Below, one piece after another: positions 1 to 8,590 of a stretch of 18,531 bases of DNA; positions within the stretch are counted from its first letter, which is position 1, and every line of letters begins with the position of its first letter. A program made the position numbers and the translations under genes. Location: NCBI GenBank assembly GCA_965369325.1, contig CBDUQI010000109.1:1-18531 (forward strand). Reading direction: 5' to 3'. The notes beneath the pieces were generated by a model, which had not been told where the DNA came from, did not search any database, and saw only the letters and a program-made list of their open reading frames with translations. The stretch is from CBDUQI01 sp965369325. GTDB taxonomy: Bacteria; Pseudomonadota; Gammaproteobacteria; Steroidobacterales; JBCBZW01.

Positions 1-1050
1 GAGGTTCTCCCCGGCCAGCACCGGCAGGCAGTAGTAGCCGTACTTGCGTTTGGGTGCCGGTTTGTAGATTTCCAGCAACTGCTCGAAACCGAACAGCAGT
101 GCCACCCGCGCGCGGTCCCACAGCAGGGGATCGAATGGCGATAGCAGCACGCCCTGATCGCGCGGTGGCCGCACCTTGTTCAGACGCTCCGCCAGTTCGC
201 GGTCCTCGGCCAACAGCCAGCCCACCCCCAATTTGCCGTCGCGCTTGTTGGCCGCGCGCAATTCGCATGGCGCGATGCGCGCGGCCTCGTGCAATCGTGC
301 CAACGATGCATCAATCTCACCGCGACAGTTGCGCAGCCGCCAGGTGGAAGCCAGTGTGCCGGTGGTAGCCCAGCCATGCCCCTTTAACGCGTGCACCAGC
401 AACTGATCGAGTGCATCGTCTTTGCTCAGCGGGTGCCTGCGATACCGCGCCGGAATCACCCGCTCCGGCAAATCATAATGACGCTGGAAGTTCACCCGTT
501 TGGCAATCGCCAGTTCACCACATGCCCACAAGGCGTCGGCCACCCGTTTGGTGACTTTTAGATCCCACCACCCACGGCTGCCACGCCCTTCCATGTCCAG
601 TGATCGTATCGCACCCTCATCGGTGATGCGTTTGAGCAGGTCTTTCGCCACTTTGGGATGCTCGCGTACCACATCGCCCCACCACGGGTGCGAATCGAAT
701 TCCGTCCGACGAAATTCAAACGCGGGATATAGATCCATGGGCAGCCAGCTGGCCTCATGCCCCCAGTACTCGAACAGTCGTTGATCGGCGCACAGCAACT
801 GCTCGCCGAGCACGGCGTCCAAGCCCGCCAGTCGTGAGGCCAGCACGATGCTGTGCGTACGTGCGCCCGCGATCGAAACGGTATCCAGTTGTAGATAACC
901 AAAATGGCTCACCACCCGGCAGGCCGCATCGCGCGCCCGTTTGCCACTGCCGGCGGCGCGCGCAGGCAGCGCGAGCCACTGCGGCTTCAGCAACCCGGCA
1001 CGGGCCAGCGCCAGACGCCGCACCTGGCGCAGGCTGAGGCTGTGGGTCAC
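1..1050 (-). CDS. ycaQ: YcaQ-family DNA crosslink-repair glycosylase (3' end cut by window edge)
   Basis: Winged-helix DNA glycosylase of the AlkZ/YcaQ (AlkX) family, whose E. coli member unhooks interstrand crosslinks by excising alkylated bases in the cytoplasm. I translated the minus strand by hand at several points and found one unbroken frame of 350 codons; the stop lies beyond position 1. Visible signatures are the N-terminal SLRQVRRLALARAGL segment, the catalytic-type QLD at residues 54-56 (QxD, the YcaQ subtype, rather than the QxQ of AlkZ), and near the visible end LLSPFDPLLWDR followed by YKPAPKRKYGYYCLP, both strongly family-like. E. coli YcaQ has about 410 residues, so roughly 60 are missing. 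The start is GTG at 1050, with a TTG codon directly before it as an alternative; a weak GGA lies upstream. It begins 46 bases after the tamB stop and is probably the last gene of that operon. Confidence 0.9.
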   Translation of the reverse strand, partial: MTHSLSLRQVRRLALARAGLLKPQWLALPARAAGSGKRARDAACRVVSHFGYLQLDTVSIAGARTHSIVLASRLAGLDAVLGEQLLCADQRLFEYWGHEASWLPMDLYPAFEFRRTEFDSHPWWGDVVREHPKVAKDLLKRITDEGAIRSLDMEGRGSRGWWDLKVTKRVADALWACGELAIAKRVNFQRHYDLPERVIPARYRRHPLSKDDALDQLLVHALKGHGWATTGTLASTWRLRNCRGEIDASLARLHEAARIAPCELRAANKRDGKLGVGWLLAEDRELAERLNKVRPPRDQGVLLSPFDPLLWDRARVALLFGFEQLLEIYKPAPKRKYGYYCLPVLAGENL

Positions 1051-1096
1051 CAAGGCTGTTCCAATTGAATTGCTCGGGGCCGTCGGACAATCACAG

Positions 1097-4000
1097 CTAC
1101 TTCTCCACGCTGAACAACAGGTCGGCGCTTTGTTCTGCCCCAGTTTGGGTCTGCACTGCAACGCGCTCGGTCAAGTCATAACGCACCAGCAGGTTGTTGA
1201 AGGTTTCGAACAAGCCCAGCCCGTAGCTCACGTACAATCGAGGCGAGAGGTATTTGCCTATGACCAACGAGGCGCGGGACTGATCGTCGGTGTCTTCAAT
1301 CGAAATCTCATCCAGCCCTACGCGCCGCCCGATTTGCTGCGCCAGCAACTCGGCACCGGCCAGCCCCAGACGAGTGGCGGCATCGTCCAACAATGCCTGC
1401 TCACCACTTTGCAGTGTGCTCACCGGGCGTCCCAACACCAAGTAAGACAACGCGTCGGCTTGTGAGGAGGGTGGCTCGGTGGAGAGCGCCAGTACGGGCT
1501 CGCGCAGGCTGCCGCGAACGCTCATGTTAACGGTGACATCATTGCGGGCCGCGCGGGTGGCGACAATATCCAGTCCCGGATTCGCCAGCGGGCTTTGGCT
1601 GTAGAGAATACGACCGCGATCAATACTCAGCTCCTGCCCGTAGGTTTTGTAAACACCATCGAGGATGCTCAGCTCGCCGCTGGCGATAGTAATTTCGCCG
1701 GGGCGATCAGTGGCACGCAGGTTGCCTTCCACCCGCGCCTTTAACCCGTAGCCATCGAAGTTAACGCTGTTGCCCAATTTAACGGTGACGTTGGAGATAA
1801 CTTGCCAGCCGTCGTGGCCCTGCTCGGGCACCTGGCCGTTCACGACTATCACCTGATCTTCCGAGACAGTCACGGCACCACTCAAATCGGCAGGGGCAAT
1901 GCGTGCCTGCGGCACAGAAATGCTGCCGCTCAGATCAATCGTGTTGCCCTCGGCCTTCGCGGTGAGTTCGGGGCTGATCTGCAGGCTGATCTCCGGCGTG
2001 TCGATCGCGAGAAAATCCTTACCGGTGAGGGTGAGTTTGCCGCTGCGATCGGTCAGCAGATACTCGCCCGCCACTTGCAGTTGACCCTCACCGGCATTCA
2101 ATTTTCCGGTGAGTTGGAAAGCGCCGTCGCGCGCCAGCAGATTCAGCTCTGCGTTGGTGACATCAATCCCCAGCGTCGTAACTGCCGCATTGATCTGCTG
2201 CGCGTTAATCGCACCGTTCACTCGCGGCTGCCCCAGGGTGCCCTCTACATTGACTTCGAAGCGGGTCTCGCCGGTGAGGCTTGCCACCTGCGGCAGCAAT
2301 GCGGCCATCATGGGGACATCCAACAGCGTGCCGCTTAGTTGTGCCGACAACGGTGCTTGCTGATCCGGGGTAAAGCCCCGCATGCCGGCCGAGAGGCGCG
2401 CATCGACGTTGCCCTGATTTAGTAAATTCACGGCCGCCTCGCCCTGAAGTTGATTCGCCGCCAAGTTGAATGTGGCGGTGGCGCTGTCCCAGCGGATGAG
2501 CGCTTCAGCCGCTTCGGCTTGCTCGATACTTCCCGGGCTCACGAGCACCTGGGCTTTGCCGCGGGCGTTGCCGCCATCGGCCCGCAACTCGCCGCTCGCG
2601 CTGATGATGCCGTGGTAGGTGAGCGCGGGCGGCAGCAAGGGTGCGAAGCGCGCGAGTGGTACCGCCTTGATGTCGAAGCTGCCGACCGGCGCTTGTTGTG
2701 GCGACCACGCGGCGGACACGCACAAGCTGGATACGCCATCGCCGATGCACGCCGGGGGAATCTTACCGGTATTGGCCGACAACACCACAGCCGCGGGGGC
2801 CGATAGCGCGAACTGCTCATCGCCCACCGAGAAGTCCAAGCGCTCGATGTCGCCCTGCCAGCGCGCCTGCCGCCAGCCACCGTTGGCACTTGCGCTGGCA
2901 CGCGCGCGCGGGCCGTCCACGGTCAGCTCCAGCGTGTGTTGGTCTAACTGCCCGTTAACACGAACACTGGCCTGATCAAGTGGATTGTTCCCGATGCGCA
3001 GGGCGCCGGTTGTCAGGGTGATGTCCAGCGGCCCGCCGGGCGCGAGGGAAGCTCGGATGTCGCCGCTGAGCCCGTCAACAGCGCCCGCCGTGCTGACGAT
3101 GCCATCGCCCTGAATGCTTGCGCGCAGCTCCAGCGCATCGCTCGGGCCAAGCAGTTTCCCCTCGCCCTGCACTTGTCCTGCCCAGCCCGGTATCAGCGTG
3201 CCCAGGTCGGGCGTGCGCAACGACCATTGCACGTCAGCACGTTTATCAACCGTGCCGCTCAGACTGAGCTCGGTTGGCCCGAACTGCAGATTTAGTTTGT
3301 CGCTTTCGAAGGCACCGTTGCGCCAACCGAGGCTGCCGCCACCGCCCAGTGCCTGCCCGCGCAAGGTGCCGGCAATACGCTTGATTTCAGTCACAACGAA
3401 CGGCGCGCTGGCAAATTGCCCGCCTCGCGCGCGCAGCGTGATGTCGGCGTTGCCGTTAAACGCGGGGTGCAGCGCGACCGGGTTGAGTTGCTTGCCGCTC
3501 ACGGTCAGATCGAAGTCGCCGTCGGCACTAGCATTGGCGGCGCCGCTTACCGATAGCTCGCCACCTAGTTGGGTGAGCGTTAAGGCTTGTAGCGTAAGCT
3601 GTGCTTGTTCGCCGAACCCCTGCACCGACCACGGACTGGCCGCCAGCGGCGGAACGTGGGCGGTGCCTCCACCAGTAAACTCATAACCTCTCGTGGTGCC
3701 CTGCACGCTAAGCGTGCCCTGCGCGCTGTGCAATACGCGTACGGGGTTAGTGCCCAGTGGTAAACGCAGTCCGGTCCAGGCCGCCTGTAGTTGCGCGCTG
3801 GTATTGTCGGTCTGGCCGGGTGCGCTGGCGGGCGGGCGCGTGACCGTACCATTGATGAGTAGGTTCACCGCCGGGCTGGTGGCATCGGCGCTGTCGATGC
3901 GGGCACCCAGTTGCTTTAGGGTAAGTTCATTGGTGCGCAGTGCGATGTCGCCGGACAGATGTACTGGCACTGGCGTATCGTCGCCGATACCTGGCAGGGC

Positions 4001-4921
4001 CGTGGTGACGGTCAGTGTGGGGCGCAGCGTCAGATCATCTGCCTGTCCTTCGCCGCTCAAGGTACCGTCGATACTGACGGCGGGCAGGTCGGGCCGCAGC
4101 GCGTCCAACTGCACGCGGTTAGCGCTCAGCGTCGCCTGCAAGTGAGGCGTGGCGCTCAACAGTTCCGTAATGTCGGCTTTTAGTTCCAATGAGTACGGCG
4201 GGCTGGCGGAAAAGACCACATTCGGTGCATGCAGTTTTCCGCTGACAAGCAAGCGCGAGGGCAATGCGGCATACGGCGCAAGCCTAACAGAAGATTGCAA
4301 GTCAGCACCGACCCTACCCTGTGTGTCAGGCGGCAGCCCGATGCTGCCTTGCAGGGTAATATCGGGGCCGGTGACGCTCAAATCAGCGACGCGCAGGCCG
4401 TTGTGGTCCAGCAGTATGCTGGCCTGCAGTTGGTCGATGCGATTGGGGTAACTTTCAATGCCGGCCGGCACCATGGACTCGGCCAGATGAAGCTGCACGC
4501 TGTTTACCAGCAACCGCTCTATCCTAACCGCCAGCGGCGCGCTGAGCGCGTAGGCGTTGCCGTCAGTCTGTTTGCGCGGCGTTGTGCCGGCTGGGCTCAG
4601 AGTCACCTGTACGCCATCGATGCTGATCTCGTCGATCTGTGCGCGGCGGGCTAGCAGCGCGGTGGGCTGCCAATGCACCTGCACGCGTTTGATCGTGACG
4701 TCCACCCCGGCGTCGCGGTAGCGAATGCCAATGAACGTGAGTGGCCCGGCCAGTGCGCCTTGCATGCGCTCGATGCTTACCTGCGGTGGCAATGCCGCGA
4801 ACGCGAAGGGCTGCACCAGGCGTGCGCCCGCAGGCGTCAGCATCAGCACAGTAATTGCGATCAGCAACCCGCCAAGCACGATGCTGGCACCGATCAACCC
4901 GCGTTTTAGTTTGCGACTCAA
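1097..4921 (-). CDS. tamB: TamB, inner-membrane-anchored subunit of the translocation and assembly module
   Basis: TamB spans the periplasm and works with the outer-membrane protein TamA. The family is tied to autotransporter/OMP assembly and to phospholipid movement between the membranes. The 1274-residue product has an N-terminal signal anchor at about residues 7-30 (GLIGASIVLGGLLIAITVLM) and a very long region of short beta repeats. It ends with the conserved TamB/DUF490 domain, recognisable from GELSILDGVYKTYGQ, DRGRILYSQSPLANPGL, SYLVLGRP and KYLSPRLYVSYGLGLF. Length matches the family (about 1260 residues in E. coli). The only start that includes the anchor is TTG at 4921-4919, overlapping the tamA stop as TTGA, which suggests translational coupling. 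The gene sits directly downstream of tamA, as in most Proteobacteria, and ycaQ follows it. Confidence 0.95.
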   Translation of the reverse strand: MSRKLKRGLIGASIVLGGLLIAITVLMLTPAGARLVQPFAFAALPPQVSIERMQGALAGPLTFIGIRYRDAGVDVTIKRVQVHWQPTALLARRAQIDEISIDGVQVTLSPAGTTPRKQTDGNAYALSAPLAVRIERLLVNSVQLHLAESMVPAGIESYPNRIDQLQASILLDHNGLRVADLSVTGPDITLQGSIGLPPDTQGRVGADLQSSVRLAPYAALPSRLLVSGKLHAPNVVFSASPPYSLELKADITELLSATPHLQATLSANRVQLDALRPDLPAVSIDGTLSGEGQADDLTLRPTLTVTTALPGIGDDTPVPVHLSGDIALRTNELTLKQLGARIDSADATSPAVNLLINGTVTRPPASAPGQTDNTSAQLQAAWTGLRLPLGTNPVRVLHSAQGTLSVQGTTRGYEFTGGGTAHVPPLAASPWSVQGFGEQAQLTLQALTLTQLGGELSVSGAANASADGDFDLTVSGKQLNPVALHPAFNGNADITLRARGGQFASAPFVVTEIKRIAGTLRGQALGGGGSLGWRNGAFESDKLNLQFGPTELSLSGTVDKRADVQWSLRTPDLGTLIPGWAGQVQGEGKLLGPSDALELRASIQGDGIVSTAGAVDGLSGDIRASLAPGGPLDITLTTGALRIGNNPLDQASVRVNGQLDQHTLELTVDGPRARASASANGGWRQARWQGDIERLDFSVGDEQFALSAPAAVVLSANTGKIPPACIGDGVSSLCVSAAWSPQQAPVGSFDIKAVPLARFAPLLPPALTYHGIISASGELRADGGNARGKAQVLVSPGSIEQAEAAEALIRWDSATATFNLAANQLQGEAAVNLLNQGNVDARLSAGMRGFTPDQQAPLSAQLSGTLLDVPMMAALLPQVASLTGETRFEVNVEGTLGQPRVNGAINAQQINAAVTTLGIDVTNAELNLLARDGAFQLTGKLNAGEGQLQVAGEYLLTDRSGKLTLTGKDFLAIDTPEISLQISPELTAKAEGNTIDLSGSISVPQARIAPADLSGAVTVSEDQVIVVNGQVPEQGHDGWQVISNVTVKLGNSVNFDGYGLKARVEGNLRATDRPGEITIASGELSILDGVYKTYGQELSIDRGRILYSQSPLANPGLDIVATRAARNDVTVNMSVRGSLREPVLALSTEPPSSQADALSYLVLGRPVSTLQSGEQALLDDAATRLGLAGAELLAQQIGRRVGLDEISIEDTDDQSRASLVIGKYLSPRLYVSYGLGLFETFNNLLVRYDLTERVAVQTQTGAEQSADLLFSVEK

Positions 4922-6636
4922 ATCTCTGGTCCGAACGAGAAGTGTACGTGCAGGTCATCGTCCTCATCCAGGCTCAACGGTTGGGCGACGTCCAGTCGCA
5001 CCATGCCAATTGGCGACAACCAGCGCAGTCCGATGCCGGCGGCGTACTCGAACGATTCGTTAAAGTCGTCAAACGCATTGCCAGCGTCGGCGAAAAACGC
5101 AAGTGCCCAGTTGCCGATCAGGCGCCGCTCGTACTCCACACTGCCGGTGAGCAAATGGCGCCCGCCGATCACTAGCCCGTCCTGGTCCGTCGGCCCCAAT
5201 TCGTTCAGCGAAAAACCGCGGACGCTTTGATCGCCACCGGCAAAAAAACGCTCGGTCGCGGGCAGCTCGCTGAACTCATCCACAACGGAGGTGCCAGCCG
5301 ATAAACGCATGATAATCCGGTCTTTGCCTACGGCCGGGCGAATAAAGCGAGTCTCGATCTGTAACCGGGCGAAGCTGGTGTCGGCGGCAATGCCCTGCAC
5401 CGCGCCATGCAGATCGGCTTCGAGGAAACTCCCACGGGTGGGGAAGGTAACCGCGTTGCTGATGGTGCGGGTCCAGGTGGTCCCCGGCACCAGCAGAGTG
5501 GTGCGCAGTTCCTCATCGCCGGTCTGGTCAAACTGGCGGGAGAACTCGGTATACAGTCGTCGCTGCCAGTTGCCGAGACGGCGGGTCTGCACCGCAGAGG
5601 CACTGAATACCTCACTGTCGGTGTCTCCCAGCGTCTCCTGTAGCACACCCAGTGCGTAGGTCATACGATCAGTCGCTGGTCGATCAAGGGGCTTGAGAAA
5701 TTGCGCGGTGAATTCGGTGCGTGGCTCCGACACAGAAAGATCAACGCCGATGCGATGGCCGCGGCGGTTGAGGCGACGGTTGAGGTAGCTGGCGCTAAAA
5801 CGCGCCCCGGTGTCCGTGCCGTAGCCGATGCCGGCGCCAAGCTTGCGTTTCTTTCCAGCCGTGGTGGAGACGTTTATTGGCACCTGGAAGTCCTGCGCAC
5901 TCATCGGCTGTACGGCAACCGTGGCAAAGTACTGGCTGTCATACAAAGCGTACTGCAGGTCGATGAGCTTGCCGGCGTCAAACAGATCGCCTTCGGTGAA
6001 CGCGGGGTAGCGGCGCAGCAGGTATTGCGCGATCACATCGGATTGAAACGTGACCTCGCCAAAACGGTAGCGTTCGCCCGTCTGCAGGGTGAGCTCGATA
6101 TTGGCCTGATGCGCTTCTCGATCTACTTCCAGGCGGTTGCGCACAAACTGCGCATTGCGGAAGCCGCGTGCGAGCGCCGCTTCTAGCAAACGTTCCTTAA
6201 GCGTCTCGTAGCGTGCGTGCACCAGCACGTCGCCGGGCGCGATGCCTGGGTTGCTGCTGGCTTTGCGTAATGAGACCTCGTTTTCGCCGGCCCCCTCTAA
6301 CACCACATCGATGCTGGCCACCCGCACTGCGGTGCCGGGGGTAATGATGTAAGTGGCCAGCCAGCCATTGTCGCCCTGGCTTTCCAAACGGGCCTGCACC
6401 TGTGGATCGTAGTATCCGTACGGGGCGCTTGCTGCGCTGATCTGTTCCGGCGCGCGCTGGTGCAGCGCGCGGATATTGGTCTCGGTTAACCCTGGGGTCT
6501 GAGCGAAGCGGGCGATGCCAAGATGCTGGCGTACATTGGCCTCGATCTCAGGCTGAACACCTTCGACGCGCACCTGCACTTGCCCGTGCGCGCTGTGCAC
6601 AACGCACAGTACGAGCAAGGCGCAGGTCCATCTCAT
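4918..6636 (-). CDS. tamA: TamA, Omp85-family outer-membrane subunit of the Tam complex
   Basis: TamA is the outer-membrane partner of TamB. The 572-residue product (E. coli about 577) starts with a Sec signal peptide, residues 1-18 (MRWTCALLVLCVVHSAHG), followed by three POTRA-like modules at roughly residues 20-256 and a C-terminal Omp85 barrel. The diagnostic barrel signature is FFAGGDQSVRGF at residues 464-475, containing the VRGF motif; the C-terminus FSFGPEI is TamA-like. An open frame continues upstream to 6951, but those codons overlap the previous gene, look low in quality as protein and lack a signal. I therefore place the start at 6636, directly at the signal peptide. Its ATG overlaps the stop of the NRDE gene as ATGA, and its stop overlaps the tamB start, so three genes are translationally linked. 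Confidence 0.95.
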   Translation of the reverse strand: MRWTCALLVLCVVHSAHGQVQVRVEGVQPEIEANVRQHLGIARFAQTPGLTETNIRALHQRAPEQISAASAPYGYYDPQVQARLESQGDNGWLATYIITPGTAVRVASIDVVLEGAGENEVSLRKASSNPGIAPGDVLVHARYETLKERLLEAALARGFRNAQFVRNRLEVDREAHQANIELTLQTGERYRFGEVTFQSDVIAQYLLRRYPAFTEGDLFDAGKLIDLQYALYDSQYFATVAVQPMSAQDFQVPINVSTTAGKKRKLGAGIGYGTDTGARFSASYLNRRLNRRGHRIGVDLSVSEPRTEFTAQFLKPLDRPATDRMTYALGVLQETLGDTDSEVFSASAVQTRRLGNWQRRLYTEFSRQFDQTGDEELRTTLLVPGTTWTRTISNAVTFPTRGSFLEADLHGAVQGIAADTSFARLQIETRFIRPAVGKDRIIMRLSAGTSVVDEFSELPATERFFAGGDQSVRGFSLNELGPTDQDGLVIGGRHLLTGSVEYERRLIGNWALAFFADAGNAFDDFNESFEYAAGIGLRWLSPIGMVRLDVAQPLSLDEDDDLHVHFSFGPEI

Positions 6637-7433
6637 GCGTGGGCTTCCAGGGTAAATTCGAATACCTGCTCGTCGGTGCACTCGGCCAGGGGATTGAATG
6701 TGCGTTCGATAAAGCTGACATGCCCGTCCTCGCGCACCAAAATCACCGTGCATGCGCGGGTGCCGTAGGCGTCGCTGACAATGAAAGGCGAGGAAAGCAA
6801 CTGCTCCCACATGGGGGAAATGCCGGTATCCGGCAACTGATCCTCCGGGGCGCGCGTGCGGTCGGCGAGCATGTCGAACAGCGCTGCGGTGCGCAGCTCG
6901 CCCTGCAGGATGCGCTCCATCGCATGTTGCAGGCGTTGTGCTTTGGGCCACGGCGTATTCAGGTGACGGTTGGACAGCGTGTGTATGCCTGGCCTGAGCG
7001 CAGCATGTCGCGTGCCGCGATTGGAAATATGCATAAGCGACACGGCGGTTGTGCGCGGGTCCAGTGTGCCGAATAACAAGTTAAAGCCGGCATACTCATC
7101 GGCGGCGCGATCGAGCGCGCCCGCGAATTGCTCACTCGTATGGGTGCTGGCAACATAATCCGTAATAAGTTTGCCGCGCGAATGCGTAGCGTCCTGCCTC
7201 TCGCCACCCTGGCGATAATTGGTAACGGTGGCGAAACGGCCCTGGCGGTTAAGCCCCAGCCAGGTGCCGCCGGCTACCAAGTCACGTCCGCCCAGCATGC
7301 CGTGGGCACCCGCCTCCTGCGCTGGCCACCAGTGTGCCGTCTGCGTCGGGCGCTCATGAAATTCATCACGATTGCCCGCAAACACAAACGGGTATCGTGG
7401 ATGTACGCCGAGGCCAGCTACCAGTAAACACAT
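6633..7433 (-). CDS. NRDE/TANGO2-family protein
   Basis: The 266-residue product belongs to the NRDE family (the TANGO2 group). It starts MCLLV, with Cys at position 2 as in Ntn-hydrolase-like members, and carries the name-giving NRDE at residues 21-24. Further family blocks are GGTWLGLN, VTNYR, SRGKLI, GFNLL and LSN. No signal peptide is visible, so it is probably cytoplasmic. The molecular role of bacterial members is unsettled; eukaryotic TANGO2 has been linked to haem trafficking and lipid metabolism. A GTG codon at 7493 would add 20 residues, but the ATG at 7433 puts the conserved Cys at position 2 and has a GGCGAG ribosome site just upstream. The stop overlaps the tamA start (ATGA), and the M48 protease gene ends 50 bases upstream. 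Confidence 0.88.
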   Translation of the reverse strand: MCLLVAGLGVHPRYPFVFAGNRDEFHERPTQTAHWWPAQEAGAHGMLGGRDLVAGGTWLGLNRQGRFATVTNYRQGGERQDATHSRGKLITDYVASTHTSEQFAGALDRAADEYAGFNLLFGTLDPRTTAVSLMHISNRGTRHAALRPGIHTLSNRHLNTPWPKAQRLQHAMERILQGELRTAALFDMLADRTRAPEDQLPDTGISPMWEQLLSSPFIVSDAYGTRACTVILVREDGHVSFIERTFNPLAECTDEQVFEFTLEAHA

Positions 7434-7483
7434 AAACGTCTCGCCGAGGTATTCAACGTTTGAGGTCTGTTCCGCGCATGGGT

Positions 7484-8449
7484 TCAGTACCACAGACCGC
7501 TGATATGCCAGCGGCTGCGCCCACGCACCCGCTGGAAGTCGGCGGGCGCCAGGGCCGCGCGCGACACTTCCGGCACCGGCAGTTGCACCCCAGGTGCGGC
7601 CACGCTCAGCAGCCGCTGCACGCGTTGCGCCGTCGGCGGGTGGCTACGCAGTAGCGCCGGATCGGGCGGTCGTCGTCCCGGCAACAGTTTTTCGGTCCAA
7701 CTCTTGGGGTGCATACGCGCCAGTTTGTTGAGCGCTGAGGCCAGCCCCTGCGGGTCACCGGTAAGTTCCACCGCGCCCATGTCGGCATTGAATTCGCGTG
7801 AGCGCGACAGCGCCAGTTGCAGCAGCGTGGTGAGCGAGGGCGCCGCGATCAACAGCAGCACCAACGCCAGCCCGCGCCACCCGAAGTCAACGCTGCCGGA
7901 CAGGACCGCGGGCACGGAGATCAGCAGCATGATCTGCCCAACACTCGAGAGTGTACCGGTGGTGCGCGAGACGATATCGGCCAGACCCATCACCTGGGTA
8001 TCTTCATGGCGGATGTGGCTAAGTTCATGCGCTAGTACGCCCGCCAATTCGCGCCCGTTCATGATCCGGATAATGCCGTCGGTAAGTGCAACGGCGGCCT
8101 GTGTTCCGCTGCCGACGGCAAAGGCGTTAGGCATGCGTGAGGGCACGTAGTGCAGGCTCGGCGGGTGTTCAAACTGGCCGCGGGCCACCAGCGCCTGGAA
8201 GATATCGTGAATCTGCCGCGCATTCGTCGGCGTGAGCGGCTGGGCTTTGTACATGCGCAGCACCAGTGCTGGCGAGGCGCGTGGCCCGAAGGCTGCGCCG
8301 AGCGCAACAATCCCCAGTCCGATCGCCGCGCCCACCAGCCCGAGCATAGCCCAGCCGAGCGCGGCCAGCAGCGCCGACATCGCGCCGATAAGCAGCACAG
8401 ACTGGCGTTTGTTCTCGTCCCGATTGGCGTGTATCTGGTTCTGATCCAT
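7484..8449 (-). CDS. M48-family (HtpX-like) membrane zinc metalloprotease
   Basis: Zinc-dependent M48 endopeptidase of the HtpX type, a family that takes part in quality control of inner-membrane proteins. The 321-residue product has two adjacent hydrophobic segments near the N-terminus (about residues 18-54) and further hydrophobic stretches at about 172-184 and 192-213. The metal-binding HELSH is at residues 141-145, and SRSREFNAD at about 215-223 supplies the third ligand, Glu219. RMPNAFAVG (about 105-113) is another typical M48 block. The short N-terminus and the C-terminal tail after SHPPTAQRVQRL suggest an HtpX paralogue rather than canonical HtpX. The ATG at 8449 has only a weak upstream purine stretch. 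It is the first gene of the minus-strand array leading into tamAB and is divergent from the gene at 8591. Confidence 0.9.
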   Translation of the reverse strand: MDQNQIHANRDENKRQSVLLIGAMSALLAALGWAMLGLVGAAIGLGIVALGAAFGPRASPALVLRMYKAQPLTPTNARQIHDIFQALVARGQFEHPPSLHYVPSRMPNAFAVGSGTQAAVALTDGIIRIMNGRELAGVLAHELSHIRHEDTQVMGLADIVSRTTGTLSSVGQIMLLISVPAVLSGSVDFGWRGLALVLLLIAAPSLTTLLQLALSRSREFNADMGAVELTGDPQGLASALNKLARMHPKSWTEKLLPGRRPPDPALLRSHPPTAQRVQRLLSVAAPGVQLPVPEVSRAALAPADFQRVRGRSRWHISGLWY

Positions 8450-8590
8450 CCCAATATTATGTGCTATTTGGGCGGGTGAAGGGGCGCTTTGGTGCGCTAT
8501 GCCTCGTTATGAGGGGAGGGTGTACAACTTCTCGCTATACGTGTTTAAGAGAGTGGAACTATTTCCGATAAACAATATGTAAGGACGTAC

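Noticed and set aside
941..4654. Several long plus-strand open frames opposite ycaQ and tamB
   Set aside because: High GC suppresses stops on the opposite strand; the minus-strand products are clear family members and the plus-strand translations match no protein pattern.
6637..6951. Upstream in-frame extension of tamA by 105 codons
   Set aside because: It overlaps the NRDE gene in another frame, is Arg/His-rich like an antisense or off-frame translation, and would bury the clear signal peptide that starts at 6636.
8450..8590. Divergent promoters between the M48 and HlyIII-like genes
   Set aside because: Possible -10 boxes such as TATACG at 8536-8541 lack a matching -35, so no promoter was called, although one must exist nearby.
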